From contig CAHIKZ030001202.1 in assembly GCA_903632075.3 (NCBI GenBank), forward strand, positions 657,501 through 721,500: a stretch of DNA of 64,000 bases. The letters are read 5' to 3'. Below the pieces are notes generated by a model. The model was given only the letters and a program-made list of their open reading frames with translations. It was not told the origin of the DNA and did no database searches. The position numbers were made by a program, and so were the translations under genes. Source of the stretch: Acanthosepion pharaonis. Its lineage: Eukaryota > Mollusca > Cephalopoda > Sepiida > Sepiidae. This document shows positions 13,501 to 23,051 of the stretch, piece after piece (within the stretch, counting starts at the first letter, position 1; each line of letters opens with the position of its first letter).

Positions 13501-16500
13501 AACCAATTTAATTGCATTTGTCCTAGTTTTAATCAATTTCTTTCTCCTCGTACTAATATCAAGAGGTTGAATTGAATTTGATTTTGCCATGACACCTTTC
13601 ATTTCAATTAATCATTTCTTTTTCATTTTTATCATGTTCATCAAAGCAAGCAACAAGTCGCATTACCATTGATGATAACCTTGTAAATTTTTAATTTATT
13701 TACAAAATGGAATCATTTCTTTATGTGACAATATATTAAGGAATTTTATTGGTCAAATTATGGAAGATGGCATGCAAATTTTCCAAGTGTACATTTTCTG
13801 CCAATTGTCGCATGACTTTTGGAACACCCTGTGGAATGAATCTGTTGCCAGCAGATGTCCCCCTCCCCTTCATCATAAAAACTGAGGTGATGGGAGTTTA
13901 CATTTGGTTTGTGTTAGTGTGTCTCTTTGTTGGCTTGTCTATGCATCTGAAACCTGGACAATTGGTAAGGGAGTCCGAGGGGTGGGGTGGTGATTGAGTG
14001 GTTCAGTTCCCCACTTGGTCAATTTATGCTCTATGCCTTCTTACTACTCCTGGGCCTCAGGGTGTAGAAGAATTAAGAACAGAAACAATGATGAGCAGAA
14101 AAAGAGAGTAATCAGCTGGGCAGTAGATAGCGATTAACATTACATTTAAATTTTTGCAGATTAAAGTTGACTGGAAAGCATGGAACCGGAAAGGAGTTCC
14201 ACAAGCAAGAAGTGCAAGAGAAGATTCTTTTAGCATAGAATTTAGTTACATCTGCCCCGGCTCAACCATAAATTGATGAGTTCTCATCACCAGTCTAGTG
14301 TTGTGCTTAAATTCAAAAACTCAAGATACCATAGCGAAGAGCTCATTCAAACAATTGCCATGAAAGTATTTATAGAAAAGACACAGAATCAACCTTACGT
14401 TGGTGGGAAAGTGACTGGAGCTGAGCTGCCAGATCAGGATCAATAATTTTGCAGATTCTTCTTTGGATCTTATCAGTGAGCTCAAGGTGTACCAGGCAAT
14501 ATATGGCAGCAATATTCTAAGTATTGACAAGTGGTAGACTTATAGGTATACAAAATATTCTAGAGAGAGAGAAATTGTCTCACCCAAAACAGTGAACCAG
14601 TTTTTAGCATCTGACCTAGCAATGGATTTAATATAGTCTTTCCACTTCATATCAACCTAAGACATTCGCCCGAGAAGTCGCAACAAGTCACTCTCTTGGA
14701 GGTTAGCATCAGCCATACTGATGAATGGCAGAGAAGGATCTCTCAGATGATTAATGGGGAGCAGTTTTGTTTTGGAGGCATTAAAATTAATAAGCAACAC
14801 TTTGCTCCAGTTAACAACAAACGAAAAGGTTGTTTGACATCAGCCACCAATTTTACTTTATCAGACCTTTCAGACTTAGTATCAAGATAAGAGTAAATGA
14901 TTGTGTCGTCAGCGTAGATACCAGATGAGAGCTGATGTAATCAGGAGGGTCATTAATGAAAATTAAAAATGGAGTAGAACTGAGGATGTTAGTACGAAAC
15001 ATGTGGCTGTTCAGGATAATTCTCATTTCACAATTTGATAGGAAAGGCTGGATCAGTTGAAACCCCCAAAAAAGTGTCCAAAGATACTGTAACATTTCAG
15101 CTTGTGAAAAAGACCCTTGAATGTCAAATTCTGTCAAAGGCTTTCAAGATGTCCAATGCAACAGTCCAGACTTCACCATTTTTATCCAGAACATGATACT
15201 CTTTCCACAAATATCGTCAGTACATCAGCAGTTTACCTGGAGAAATGAAAGCCATATTGCTTGTCTGTGAAAAAGGCCATGCAATGATTAATGACCAAAT
15301 CTTGGAAATAAATTAAATTGTGATGCCGTTTAAAAACATTTCAGTCTGAAGACTTTTTACTGAATTCCCAAATAGATTGTAAATGTAAAACCTGTTTTTA
15401 TCTGTTCTACAATCTTTGCAGGTTCCAAAAATGAAAAATGAGGATTTTATTGTCTGTCTCTGTCTGTCTCTGTCTCACTCTGTCTGTCTCTGTCTCACTC
15501 TGTCTGTCTGTCTCTGTCTCACTCTGTCTGTCTGTCTCTGTCTCACTCTGTCTGTCTGTCTCTGTCTCACTCTGTCTGTCTGTCTCTGTCTCACTCTGTC
15601 TGTCTGTCTCTGTCTCACTCTGTCTGTCTGTCTCTGTCTCACTCTGTCTGTCTGTCTCTGTCTCCTCTGTCTGTCTGTCTCTGTCTCCTCTGTCTGTCTG
15701 TCTCTGTCTCACTCTGTCTGTCTGTCTCTGTCTCACTCTGTCTGTCTGTCTCTGTCTCACTCTGTCTGTCTGTCTCTGTCTCACTCTGTCTGTCTGTCTC
15801 TGTCTCACTCTGTCTGTCTGTCTCTGTCTCACTCTGTCTGTCTGTCTGTCTCACTCTGTCTGTCTGTCTCTGTCTCACTCTGTCTGTCTGTCTGTCTCTG
15901 TCTCACTCTGTCTGTCTGTCTCTGTCTCACTCTGTCTGTCTGTCTCTGTCTCACTCTGTCTGTCTCTGTCTCTGTCTCCTCTGTCTGTCTGTCTCTGTCT
16001 CCTCTGTCTGTCTGTCTCTGTCTCTGTCTCTGTCTGTCTGTCTCTGTCTCACTCTGTCTGTCTGTCTCTGTCTCCTCTGTCTGTCTGTCTCTGTCTCCTC
16101 TGTCTGTCTGTCTCTGTCTCACTCTGTCTGTCTGTCTCTGTCTCTCACTCTGTCTGTCTGTCTCTGTCTCACTCTGTCTGTCTGTCTCTGTCTCACTCTG
16201 TCTGTCTGTCTCTGTCTCACTCTGTCTGTCTGTCTCTGTCTCACTCTGTCTGTCTGTCTCTGTCTCACTCTGTCTGTCTGTCTCTGTCTCACTCTGTCTG
16301 TCTGTCTCTGTCTCACTCTGTCTGTCTGTCTCTGTCTCACTCTGTCTGATTAGCAGTGAAATTTTTTTTTTTTTTTTTTTAACTTATTTTGTCATAATTT
16401 ATCATGTATTTATTTCAGGGTTCCGCCACATTGTCTATGGCCTATGCAGGAGCTCGTTTTACCTTCTCCATGTTAGAAGCTCTGTCTGGAATGGAAGGCA

Positions 16501-17014
16501 AAGTTGAATGTGCCTTTGTTCGATCTGATGAAACTGAGGTCAAATATTTCTCTACACCTCTTCTACTGGGGGTAAGTAAATTGTTGCTGTTTTTATATAA
16601 TCATTCACTAGTTTCCTTGTTTACAAGATGGGGAGGAGGTTATTAAAGTTAGGGTGCACCTCTATCCAACTTGCTCTCCTTTGATGTTGCAGTTAAAGGA
16701 AAGCTACTTTTCATTGAAGGTGATTGAAGGCTAAATTAAATCAACTGACCATATTACTTTTTCTATATAAATTTCTGGAACAACAGCTGATGGGGGCCAT
16801 TACCAAATATTTATGATGAGAATAAAATACAGTTCTTGGAGTATTCTGAATTTTTTTTCTCTTTTTCTTTTACCTTTTTCAGCCGAATGGTGTTGAGAAG
16901 AATCTTGGAATTGGAAAACTCATTGAATATGAAGTTGAACTGATAAAAGAGGCCCTTCCGGAATTGGAGGCGAATATCAAGAAAGGAGAGGATTTTGTGA
17001 AAAATATGAAATAA
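7824..17014 (+). CDS. MDH2: Mitochondrial malate dehydrogenase, gene span (7 exons; targeting exon not seen)
   Basis: Catalyses NAD-dependent interconversion of malate and oxaloacetate in the mitochondrial matrix (TCA cycle, malate-aspartate shuttle). Exons: 7824-8076, 9293-9402, 10754-10879, 12935-13039, 13405-13476, 16419-16571, 16883-17014. All introns are GT-AG with GTAAG-type donors and every phase matches. The joined frame gives 316 residues, the length of the mature animal enzyme. Visible motifs are the Rossmann dinucleotide loop GAAGGIGQP near the N-terminus, the mobile-loop arginines in IPAGVPRKPGMTRDD, the Asp/Arg pair in TTLDIVRANTF, the catalytic His in GGHSG, and the conserved C-terminal KKGEDFVK. 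Family resemblance is very strong throughout. The start codon and matrix-targeting peptide, usually a separate first exon, were not found. A phase-0 acceptor opens the first exon seen, so the missing exon must end in phase 0. Transcription converges on DZANK1. Confidence 0.96.
8077..9292 (+). other. MDH2 intron 2
   Basis: GT-AG intron of 1216 bp. Contains a (TA)n array at 8801-8831 and no recognised mobile element. Confidence 0.8.
9293..9402 (+). CDS. MDH2: MDH2 exon 3
   Basis: Acceptor ttgtag at its left edge and donor gtaagt at its right edge. The first two bases complete the Gly codon, then MTRDDLFNTNASIVANLADA follows and the exon ends at ITNP. It carries the second substrate-loop arginine (MTRDD). 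Phase 0 at the end; 110 nt. Confidence 0.95.
9403..10753 (+). other. MDH2 intron 3
   Basis: GT-AG intron of 1351 bp. Contains an AAGT run near 10057-10075 and a (TTTA)n array at 10496-10539 followed by a CA run. No element recognised. Confidence 0.8.
10754..10879 (+). CDS. MDH2: MDH2 exon 4: substrate-binding segment
   Basis: 42 codons, phase 0 at both ends, flanked by ctcag and gtaagt. It encodes VNSTVPIASEVFKNRGVYDP and then RIFGITTLDIVRANTFIAEA. The Asp and Arg of LDIVRANTF are the residues that orient the catalytic His and bind the substrate carboxylate in this family. Confidence 0.95.
10880..12934 (+). other. MDH2 intron 4
   Basis: GT-AG intron of 2055 bp, AT-rich, with poly-T at 12256-12278 and a G-run near 12751. 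No gene or recognised transposon. Confidence 0.8.
12935..13039 (+). CDS. MDH2: MDH2 exon 5: catalytic histidine
   Basis: 35 codons between ttttccag and gtaagt, phase 0 at both ends. GGHSG carries the proton-transfer His. The vertebrate enzyme has a Lys three residues after this His, within HAGK; here it is Val (HSGV). The exon ends with TTPPLSFPQ. Confidence 0.95.
13040..13404 (+). other. MDH2 intron 5
   Basis: GT-AG intron of 365 bp with a poly-T tract (13117-13140), a poly-A tract (13274-13294) and a strong polypyrimidine tract before the acceptor. Confidence 0.85.
13405..13476 (+). CDS. MDH2: MDH2 exon 6
   Basis: A short 72-nt exon, phase 0 at both ends, between tttttgcag and gtaagt. It encodes EERERLSRRIQNAGTEVVEA and KAGA, the helix that precedes the conserved GSATLSMAYA segment of the next exon. 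Confidence 0.95.
14110..15340 (-). mobile_element. CR1/Jockey-like LINE, 3' half, degenerate (copy 1)
   Basis: Antisense within MDH2 intron 6. On the minus strand: PFLSNCEMRIILN and FLIFINDPPDY from the reverse transcriptase, then, in a shifted frame near 14890-14925, an intact IYADDTIIYSYL catalytic box, then the C-terminal SLFYKYFHGNCLNELFAMV. Frameshifts throughout. It aligns end to end with the copies at 34944 and 43900, sharing the 3' stretch around 14111-14240. Family named by motif resemblance only. Confidence 0.8.
15441..16350 (+). repeat. CT-rich 24-bp minisatellite in MDH2 intron 6
   Basis: About 0.9 kb of tctg-based DNA organised as a higher-order unit of 24 bp (actctgtctgtctgtctctg + tctc). 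Variant units lack the A (tctcctctg) and cluster at about 15660-15690, 15975-16010 and 16070-16105. The + strand has hardly any purines other than G, making a long pyrimidine-rich/purine-rich asymmetric tract. It ends 69 bp before MDH2 exon 7. All long open frames across it (Cys/Leu/Ser or Arg/Gln/Thr/Asp repeats) are by-products of the repeat. Confidence 0.95.
16419..16571 (+). CDS. MDH2: MDH2 exon 7
   Basis: 51 codons, phase 0 at both ends. It opens with GSATLSMAYAGARFTFSMLE and ends at YFSTPLLLG. The acceptor tttatttcag lies only about 70 bp downstream of a 0.9 kb CT-rich minisatellite, with a poly-T run of about 20 nt in between. Confidence 0.95.
16572..16882 (+). other. MDH2 intron 7
   Basis: GT-AG intron of 311 bp with a long pyrimidine tract before its acceptor. 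Nothing else seen. Confidence 0.85.
16883..17014 (+). CDS. MDH2: MDH2 exon 8: C-terminus and stop
   Basis: Acceptor tttttcag, then PNGVEKNLGIGKLIEYEVEL and the C-terminal IKKGEDFVKNMK ending in TAA at 17012-17014. The length and end point match animal MDH2. Confidence 0.96.
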   Translation, partial: PNGVEKNLGIGKLIEYEVELIKEALPELEANIKKGEDFVKNMK

Positions 17015-17475
17015 TGTCTGCCTCTGTTAAGAAATTCAAAGAGGACAGAAAGAGAGGAAAGATGGAAGCTGCTTGTCATTGTTAGATCATGTCAGATACC
17101 CCCCTCTACCCCTGACACGTCTATTGGTCAGTCTCACTTTGTCTGCTTGTCTCTCCCAGTGACTTGCAGTGGAGTCACGTGTTTATTTTGGACATTAACT
17201 GACTGGCGTGGTGGAAAGGTGTGCAGGGACATTTTAGTAGAATGGAAACCATTTCACTGCATTCTTTTGGCAGCGGGCAGAGTAGTTTGGGGTGAGGAAA
17301 GGGAGAAGAAAAAAAAACAACAAAAAAACAAACACCACTACCACCACCTTTGTTAAGTCACCTGTGATTTGAACTTTTTTTTTTAATTAATTTTTTTTTT
17401 TTTTATTAACCTTTTTGCAGGCATTAGAAAGAAAAAAAACTTTAAAGACAAAACATGAATAAAAAAAAAACAAAA
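17015..17475 (+). other. Probable MDH2 3' untranslated region
   Basis: No coding match follows the stop codon. The first AATAAA on the + strand is at 17458-17463, about 445 bp after the stop, inside an A-rich run. It is the simplest candidate poly(A) signal, but the A-rich surroundings make the exact end uncertain. Confidence 0.45.
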
Positions 17476-19514
17476 CAAAAGAAAAACAAGTTTTCATTTT
17501 TCTTTCTTTTTCCATCCCCCTCCCCCTTTTTTTTTTTTTAAATAACATCAGGTTGCCTGACTGGTTGATGCTAAAAGAGAATTTACTTGACTAAACTCAG
17601 TGGCTGCATTTCCAAAAATGAACAGAATGATGAAAGTATAGAACCTCAATCACTTCATGGCTTGAAATTTTTCTTAGAATATAGAACAAATCTTTTGCTA
17701 AAATGAAATCAAAGAATCCTGTCTAGAGGAAAATAATTTCAAAGAAGTTGATGGCAAATGTTATTTTGAAAGGTGATTGTTTTAACAGATCTAAAACTTG
17801 TTTTTATCAAATGGTAACAAAACATTTTGTTCTCCCCCCCAAAAACTAACAAGTCCATTAAACTTAGGCACCTTCATTAGATCGCTAAAAAGAGTATAGC
17901 ATGACAAAAAAGACGCCAAACTCAACAAAAACAAAACATTATCATCTAAATATTTGTTATTATTAAGAGAAAAGATCAAAGTATTTTGGGGGTATTTTTT
18001 TACATTTTTTTAATTGTTCCTAGCACATCCAAAATTTTACTAAAAAATTTTTTAGTCTGTAAAATTGACAGATAATCAGTATTGACAGCCATTTTTTTCC
18101 CCCATTTATAAAAAAAGAAAAAAAATCAGTTTGAAATTCTTTTAAAAATCAATTATAATTTTTTCAAAACTTATTTTAAGAAAATCGGAAATTATGATGT
18201 TTATTTAAAATATTTTGAACCAAGCTTAACTTAGTTTCTGTGCTGAAAGGACATAGTTTGAAAATAAAAAAAATAAAAAAAAAAGCAGGTCATGACCTCC
18301 GCATCACTTGACAAGGTGACTAAAGACATTCGTGACGTTTTGATAGAAAGAATTATCCTCCCGTAAGCTATGGAAGGAGAGATGTGAAGTTATTTAGATT
18401 TAAGTGAACAAATTGTTTACCTCGTTATTTTTAAGGAAAACTTTCAGTGTTCTAATTTTTTTGTACTTAGCTTTTATGATGCTTTATGGAAAATATATAA
18501 AGAAATTAAAGATAGATTAAATTTCATAAGAAAGGTATCTAATTAATTTATAGGTACCTTTCTTATGAAATTTTATCAGAAGTGTGCATAAAATACAAAC
18601 TTAAATTTCATAAGATGATACTGATACTTGTAGATACTCTTCTCAGTTGAAATTGAAAAATCAAATTAATTTCTCCATACGTGTTTCACAAAAATAAATC
18701 TATATCTCAAAAGGATATTTATGAAACTGAATGCGGCTTTTAACTAATTTTAGATTTTAACAGCTTAAATGTAAAAATCTATCACAATTAAAGAAATAAA
18801 TACTTGTATTAAAAACTTAGTATTTAAGTTAAAATACTAGACAGCAACTCAATCCATGTGACGTTTTTTTTTTTTTTTTTATTGCATGCATGATAATTCC
18901 AGTCTTCCGTAGATTTGATTTACAGTGTTATTGACAATTTTTTTTTTTTTTTTTTAATATACTGTTTGTTAGTTTGTAAAAAAAAACTTTGGAAATTATA
19001 ATCTGTAAATATATATCTACTTAACAACATTTGTTAAATTTTACAAATTTTTCCCTATTTTTAGAAGAATTAACATTTAATGTAAAAATAATAAAATATT
19101 TCAGAAATAAATAATTGTTTTAAAAAATTCATTTTTCATCAAAATATCTTTTTGCTTTCAGACAATATTGTCTATGTTCATTGAAAGAAAGCAATTAAAA
19201 GCTTTTGAAATTCAATAATATTTTTGTTTTGAATGTTACACTTTAGAGACGATTTTCAGGTAGAAGTGGTCCAACTAAAAAAAAAAAAAAAAAATTTGGT
19301 TTCCTCAAAGCCTTGTGCTTTTAACTAATATAATCACTAATCTGCCCAAAATTGAAATTATAGTTTTTGTACAATTAGAGGCGGGGGTAATACATATGTA
19401 AAAAAAAAAAAATTTGCTATGACTTTAAAAAATGGAAAACATATTTATAAGTTCCATCATTTGTGAATAGTTTCTGAAAGCAAGATTTTCCAAAATAAAA
19501 TTTTGTTTTCATCA

Positions 19515-19548
<34 letters not shown>

Positions 19549-20383
19549 CTATGCTCTGTTTTTAGCGACCTCATGAGGGTGCCTAATTAAACTTGTCAGC
19601 TTTTGTAAAGGTCTGGGGGGGGGTAACTTTGTATTTGGAATTTTTATGTCTCTCTTGTTAACGATCTGTTTAGAATTCAACTGTTTACATTTTCCGTGAT
19701 TGTGTGGGAGGGGGCTTATTTTCCTCTTTGCAGAAAAAATAGTAAACAAAACAGGCAATTTTTATTTTATTTATTCAGCCAACTTAATTTTCTTGTAACA
19801 ATATCAAATTTTCTGTCAACAAGAAAAATAGAAGAGCCACTTATGGAGTGGGGGGGGTACATAAACAAATAAAGTATTTTGGTACTGTATTAGTTTCAAC
19901 ATTATCTGATCATGAAAATGTGGAAATTCAAATCTAATAACCTACCTTTTTTATAATTTTTTTTTTTTTTTTTTTCCAATTGCTCATTAAAGTATGCTGA
20001 GGGGGAGAGAGTTAAATACTCCCCCTGCTTTATGTAATTGTATTTTCTACTATCATTCTTTAAAAGGTTCTTGCATGGAAAGTAACTCCTCTTTCGTCAT
20101 AAAAGATAAAAGCATTCAACTGTGGTGTGGTTATCACTCTCCACAAGGAACCACACAACTTTCATTGCAAAAACATCTTTTGTTAGAAAGCTGAATATTA
20201 TGAAGTGTTTGGGTTACTTCAGTTTTTAAGCTTTTTTTTTTTTTTTTTTTTTTTTTTCTCTTTCAAAAATTAAAACGAAAAATGAAAGTTAGTGGACGTT
20301 TTGGATGGAATTTAGTGCCAGTAATTTGTGCAGCTGGTAGAGGAGGGAGAAAAGCAGTTGTTTGTTGCTTTTTTTTTTTTTTT
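17476..20383. other. Intergenic region between convergent MDH2 and DZANK1
   Basis: Very AT-rich, with repeated poly-T and poly-A tracts (for example 18866-18881, 19280-19296, 19519-19545, 20230-20257). I found no exon or recognisable transposon. It holds one perfect inverted repeat, listed separately, and a poly-C run at about 20454-20465 lies just beyond it in the DZANK1 3' UTR. Confidence 0.6.
18519..18573. repeat. Perfect 19-bp inverted repeat with 17-nt loop
   Basis: aaatttcataagaaaggta at 18519-18537 is the exact reverse complement of 18555-18573, with a 17-nt AT-rich spacer. A related half (aaatttcataaga) recurs at about 18604. It lies between the 3' ends of the two convergent genes. 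It could be a small transposon remnant or a hairpin in a long 3' UTR; nothing in the sequence decides this. Confidence 0.75.
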
Positions 20384-20553
20384 TTTATTATTCCATCCAA
20401 GTCATTTCAACCCAGCTTGAACCTGATGAGCTGAAGGTGCAAATTAGGTAAGTCCCCCCCCCCCCACACCTTTCATTTCAGTTATGAAAATAGCTTATTC
20501 ATCAGGAATCAATGATCCTTAAACACACACCTGGCTTCTGCTAGGGTAGGACC
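20384..20553 (-). other. Probable DZANK1 3' untranslated region and poly(A) signal
   Basis: On the - strand an AATAAA (plus-strand tttatt at 20384-20389) lies about 165 bp after the DZANK1 stop. It sits inside an A-rich run (plus-strand poly-T), so it is a candidate only. Further AATAAA-like sites occur near 19765-19776. Confidence 0.4.
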
Positions 20554-20713
20554 TCACTCAAGAGGGGTTTGCTTACCCCTAAGAAGTTTTTCTAACTGGG
20601 ACTGGCCCAGGCTGGCCACAAGTCTCCGACTTAAAACCTCATATCCTGACTTTATTGCCAAATCATAAGCAGTTTCTCCGCGGTCATTTTTCTTTTTCAT
20701 GTCAGCTCCGCAT
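20554..20713 (-). CDS. DZANK1: DZANK1 last exon and stop
   Basis: Acceptor tcttttaag, then CGADMKKKNDRGETAYDLAI closing the ankyrin array and the C-terminal LGQSQLEKLLRGKQTPLE ending in TGA. LGQ...LE.L is also the tail of vertebrate DZANK1. Confidence 0.95.
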
Positions 20714-22892
20714 CTTAAAAGAAAACAAAAAATGGCTTGAGCATGGAATAAATAAGTGGTATTTTGGTCTTGTGAAAGAGGATTCATTATCAAAGAATAT
20801 CACCTGATGAAGGTGAGAGATAGTATACCAACCAAAATGAAAGACAAATCATTGAATAACAGTTTTGACTCATCTGATGTTATCAAATAAGCAAATGCTG
20901 CTTACCTCAGTAAAACTTCTAAGATGTCTACGCCTTCGGGTCCTAAATTCACCGCTTGATGGAGAGCTGTGTTACCATGGCTGTAAAACAAAACTCACTG
21001 TGTCAAATAGATTCCTTTTATAATTAAACTAGTCCTGTTATGGATTCAATTCTACAGAAGACAAATTTCAAAGAAACAACTGCTTTTAGCATTCATAACC
21101 AACTTGTGGGATGGGGCATGTTTTCCAATTCTAAAAAGACGGACACTGAAGAAATCTGCTTTTTCTACATAGAATTCAAACTTGATTTTTCAATAGTGTT
21201 TTTTTTAATGACTATATTTAAGGGCACAACAGTCAGCCATCATCAGTGTGAAGCAAACTGTTACATTTGGCAGTTTATTTATAAGCTTAGTTCATTGTTG
21301 ATAATTTTGACAAGATGCATTATTCCAAGAATATCCAGACAGCTGAACATATGCTTTGTATTGTTATCAAATCTGTTTTGCAGTTGTCTTTGTGAACAAT
21401 GCAAAAGGAAAGTGTGTGGTCTCAATGCCACCTTTTTATTTTCTTTTTAGAAAGAATTTTATTTTATAGTCTTGCACACAGCTACAATATTCAAAAGAAT
21501 GCAACTCGTATATATAAAGTCCTCCAAACCCATCTGAAATATCTGCAGATACAAAGTTTTTTTTTTTTTTTGCAACCAGAACTTGTAATCATCTCTCTTC
21601 CTAAAATAAATGCAGCAGAAAAAATTAGTTTATCACAGAAAAATATTCTTTAAATAAGTTGTTTGCAGTCGCTTGAATCAGCAAAACAACTACAAAGGTT
21701 GGTTTTGTTTTTTTGTTTAAGTAAAGGTTAATTTTGAGAGTCTAAAAACATACCAACCTGTAAAATAGTACGAACAGCAGTAATTTTCATTTTTGAACAG
21801 AAGATACAGAGACTCGATATTGAGAAAATATAATCAGAAGATGAAAGATTTCAGTCAAACTGGAAAATCAAGCAAGAGAATTCCTTACCAAGATGGAGGT
21901 CCCTTTTGGTTAATGACAGCACCAGCTTGAACAATGACAGGAATACAATCCTTGTGTTTATTCTTCACAGCTACACACAACACTGGAACTCCATCTTTGT
22001 TGGTGCAATTTGGATCAGCACCCTACAGAATCCAAAAATGATTGGTAAATGAGAAACTTGGATACAGTAGATGTAGAAAGAGGCTTTGTGTTAAAAAAAA
22101 AAAAAATGCTCTCAATCAGCGAGTGCTTCAGAATTGGTTTTTTTTTTTTTTTTTTTTATCAGAATGTGGATGTTTATGGCTCTTCACAACTTCCTTATCT
22201 TAAGAAGACCAAATATTCAATGTGCATGATGTTATATATCCACATTGAGGAGTGACAAATTATTTTTGGCAAAAATGGTGATTTGCCTAAGTACAGCTTA
22301 GTGGCACAAGGCCAAGAGTGTGGAGCACCCAGTGACAATCCAGCTGTAATCGTTCTAGTGAGACAAACTTGCTAATCAATACACCACATCGAGGTGCCCT
22401 TTTTGGCAAAAATGGTGGAAGTCCACCAAACATTATGATTTATTTCTTGTGCTCCATCTAACCAAACAGTTTAAATCTGGATTGGAAGAGATCCTTCAAA
22501 AAGATCATGAAATATATATCAGCAGGCGGCAAAAACTGAAATTTCAGTGGGTAATGAAATTGTAAAAGGATTTTGGCTGTGCAAAAGCCACAGGACCAAA
22601 AGTTTTTTTTTTTTATATATATATATATATATATATATTTTGTGAGATAAAAGTGGTGCAGACAAATAAAATTGTTCTTTTTTTTTTTATATTCATCCTG
22701 CTATCTTTTCATAGTTGCTGTTTCATGTTTTTTTTTTTATTGTCTTGTGAACTTTCGATGTTCAAGTATGTGCTTCTGTGATAGGGTAATGGCAAAAAAG
22801 TAATTACCAGTCACTGAGGTATATATATATAAACTGATTTTCATGCATTTCATCTTACATAGTTGAGATATTTCAAAGGAATCATTTCTCTT

Positions 22893-22938
<46 letters not shown>

Positions 22939-23014
22939 GAAATGGACAGGTCCGACAATTTATTTATTAAAAGACATATTTTTATAAAATAACAACGTTA
23001 AACATAAAATATGT

Positions 23015-23051
<37 letters not shown>

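Noticed and set aside
15407..16507. Several long open frames on both strands (up to 363 codons) rich in Cys/Leu/Ser or Arg/Gln/Thr/Asp
   Set aside because: They are translations of the 24-bp minisatellite; the longest only runs on into the real MDH2 exon 7.
21040..21450. 136-codon open frame on the + strand in a DZANK1 intron
   Set aside because: No motif, no splice-site context, composition follows AT-rich DNA, and it overlaps nothing conserved.
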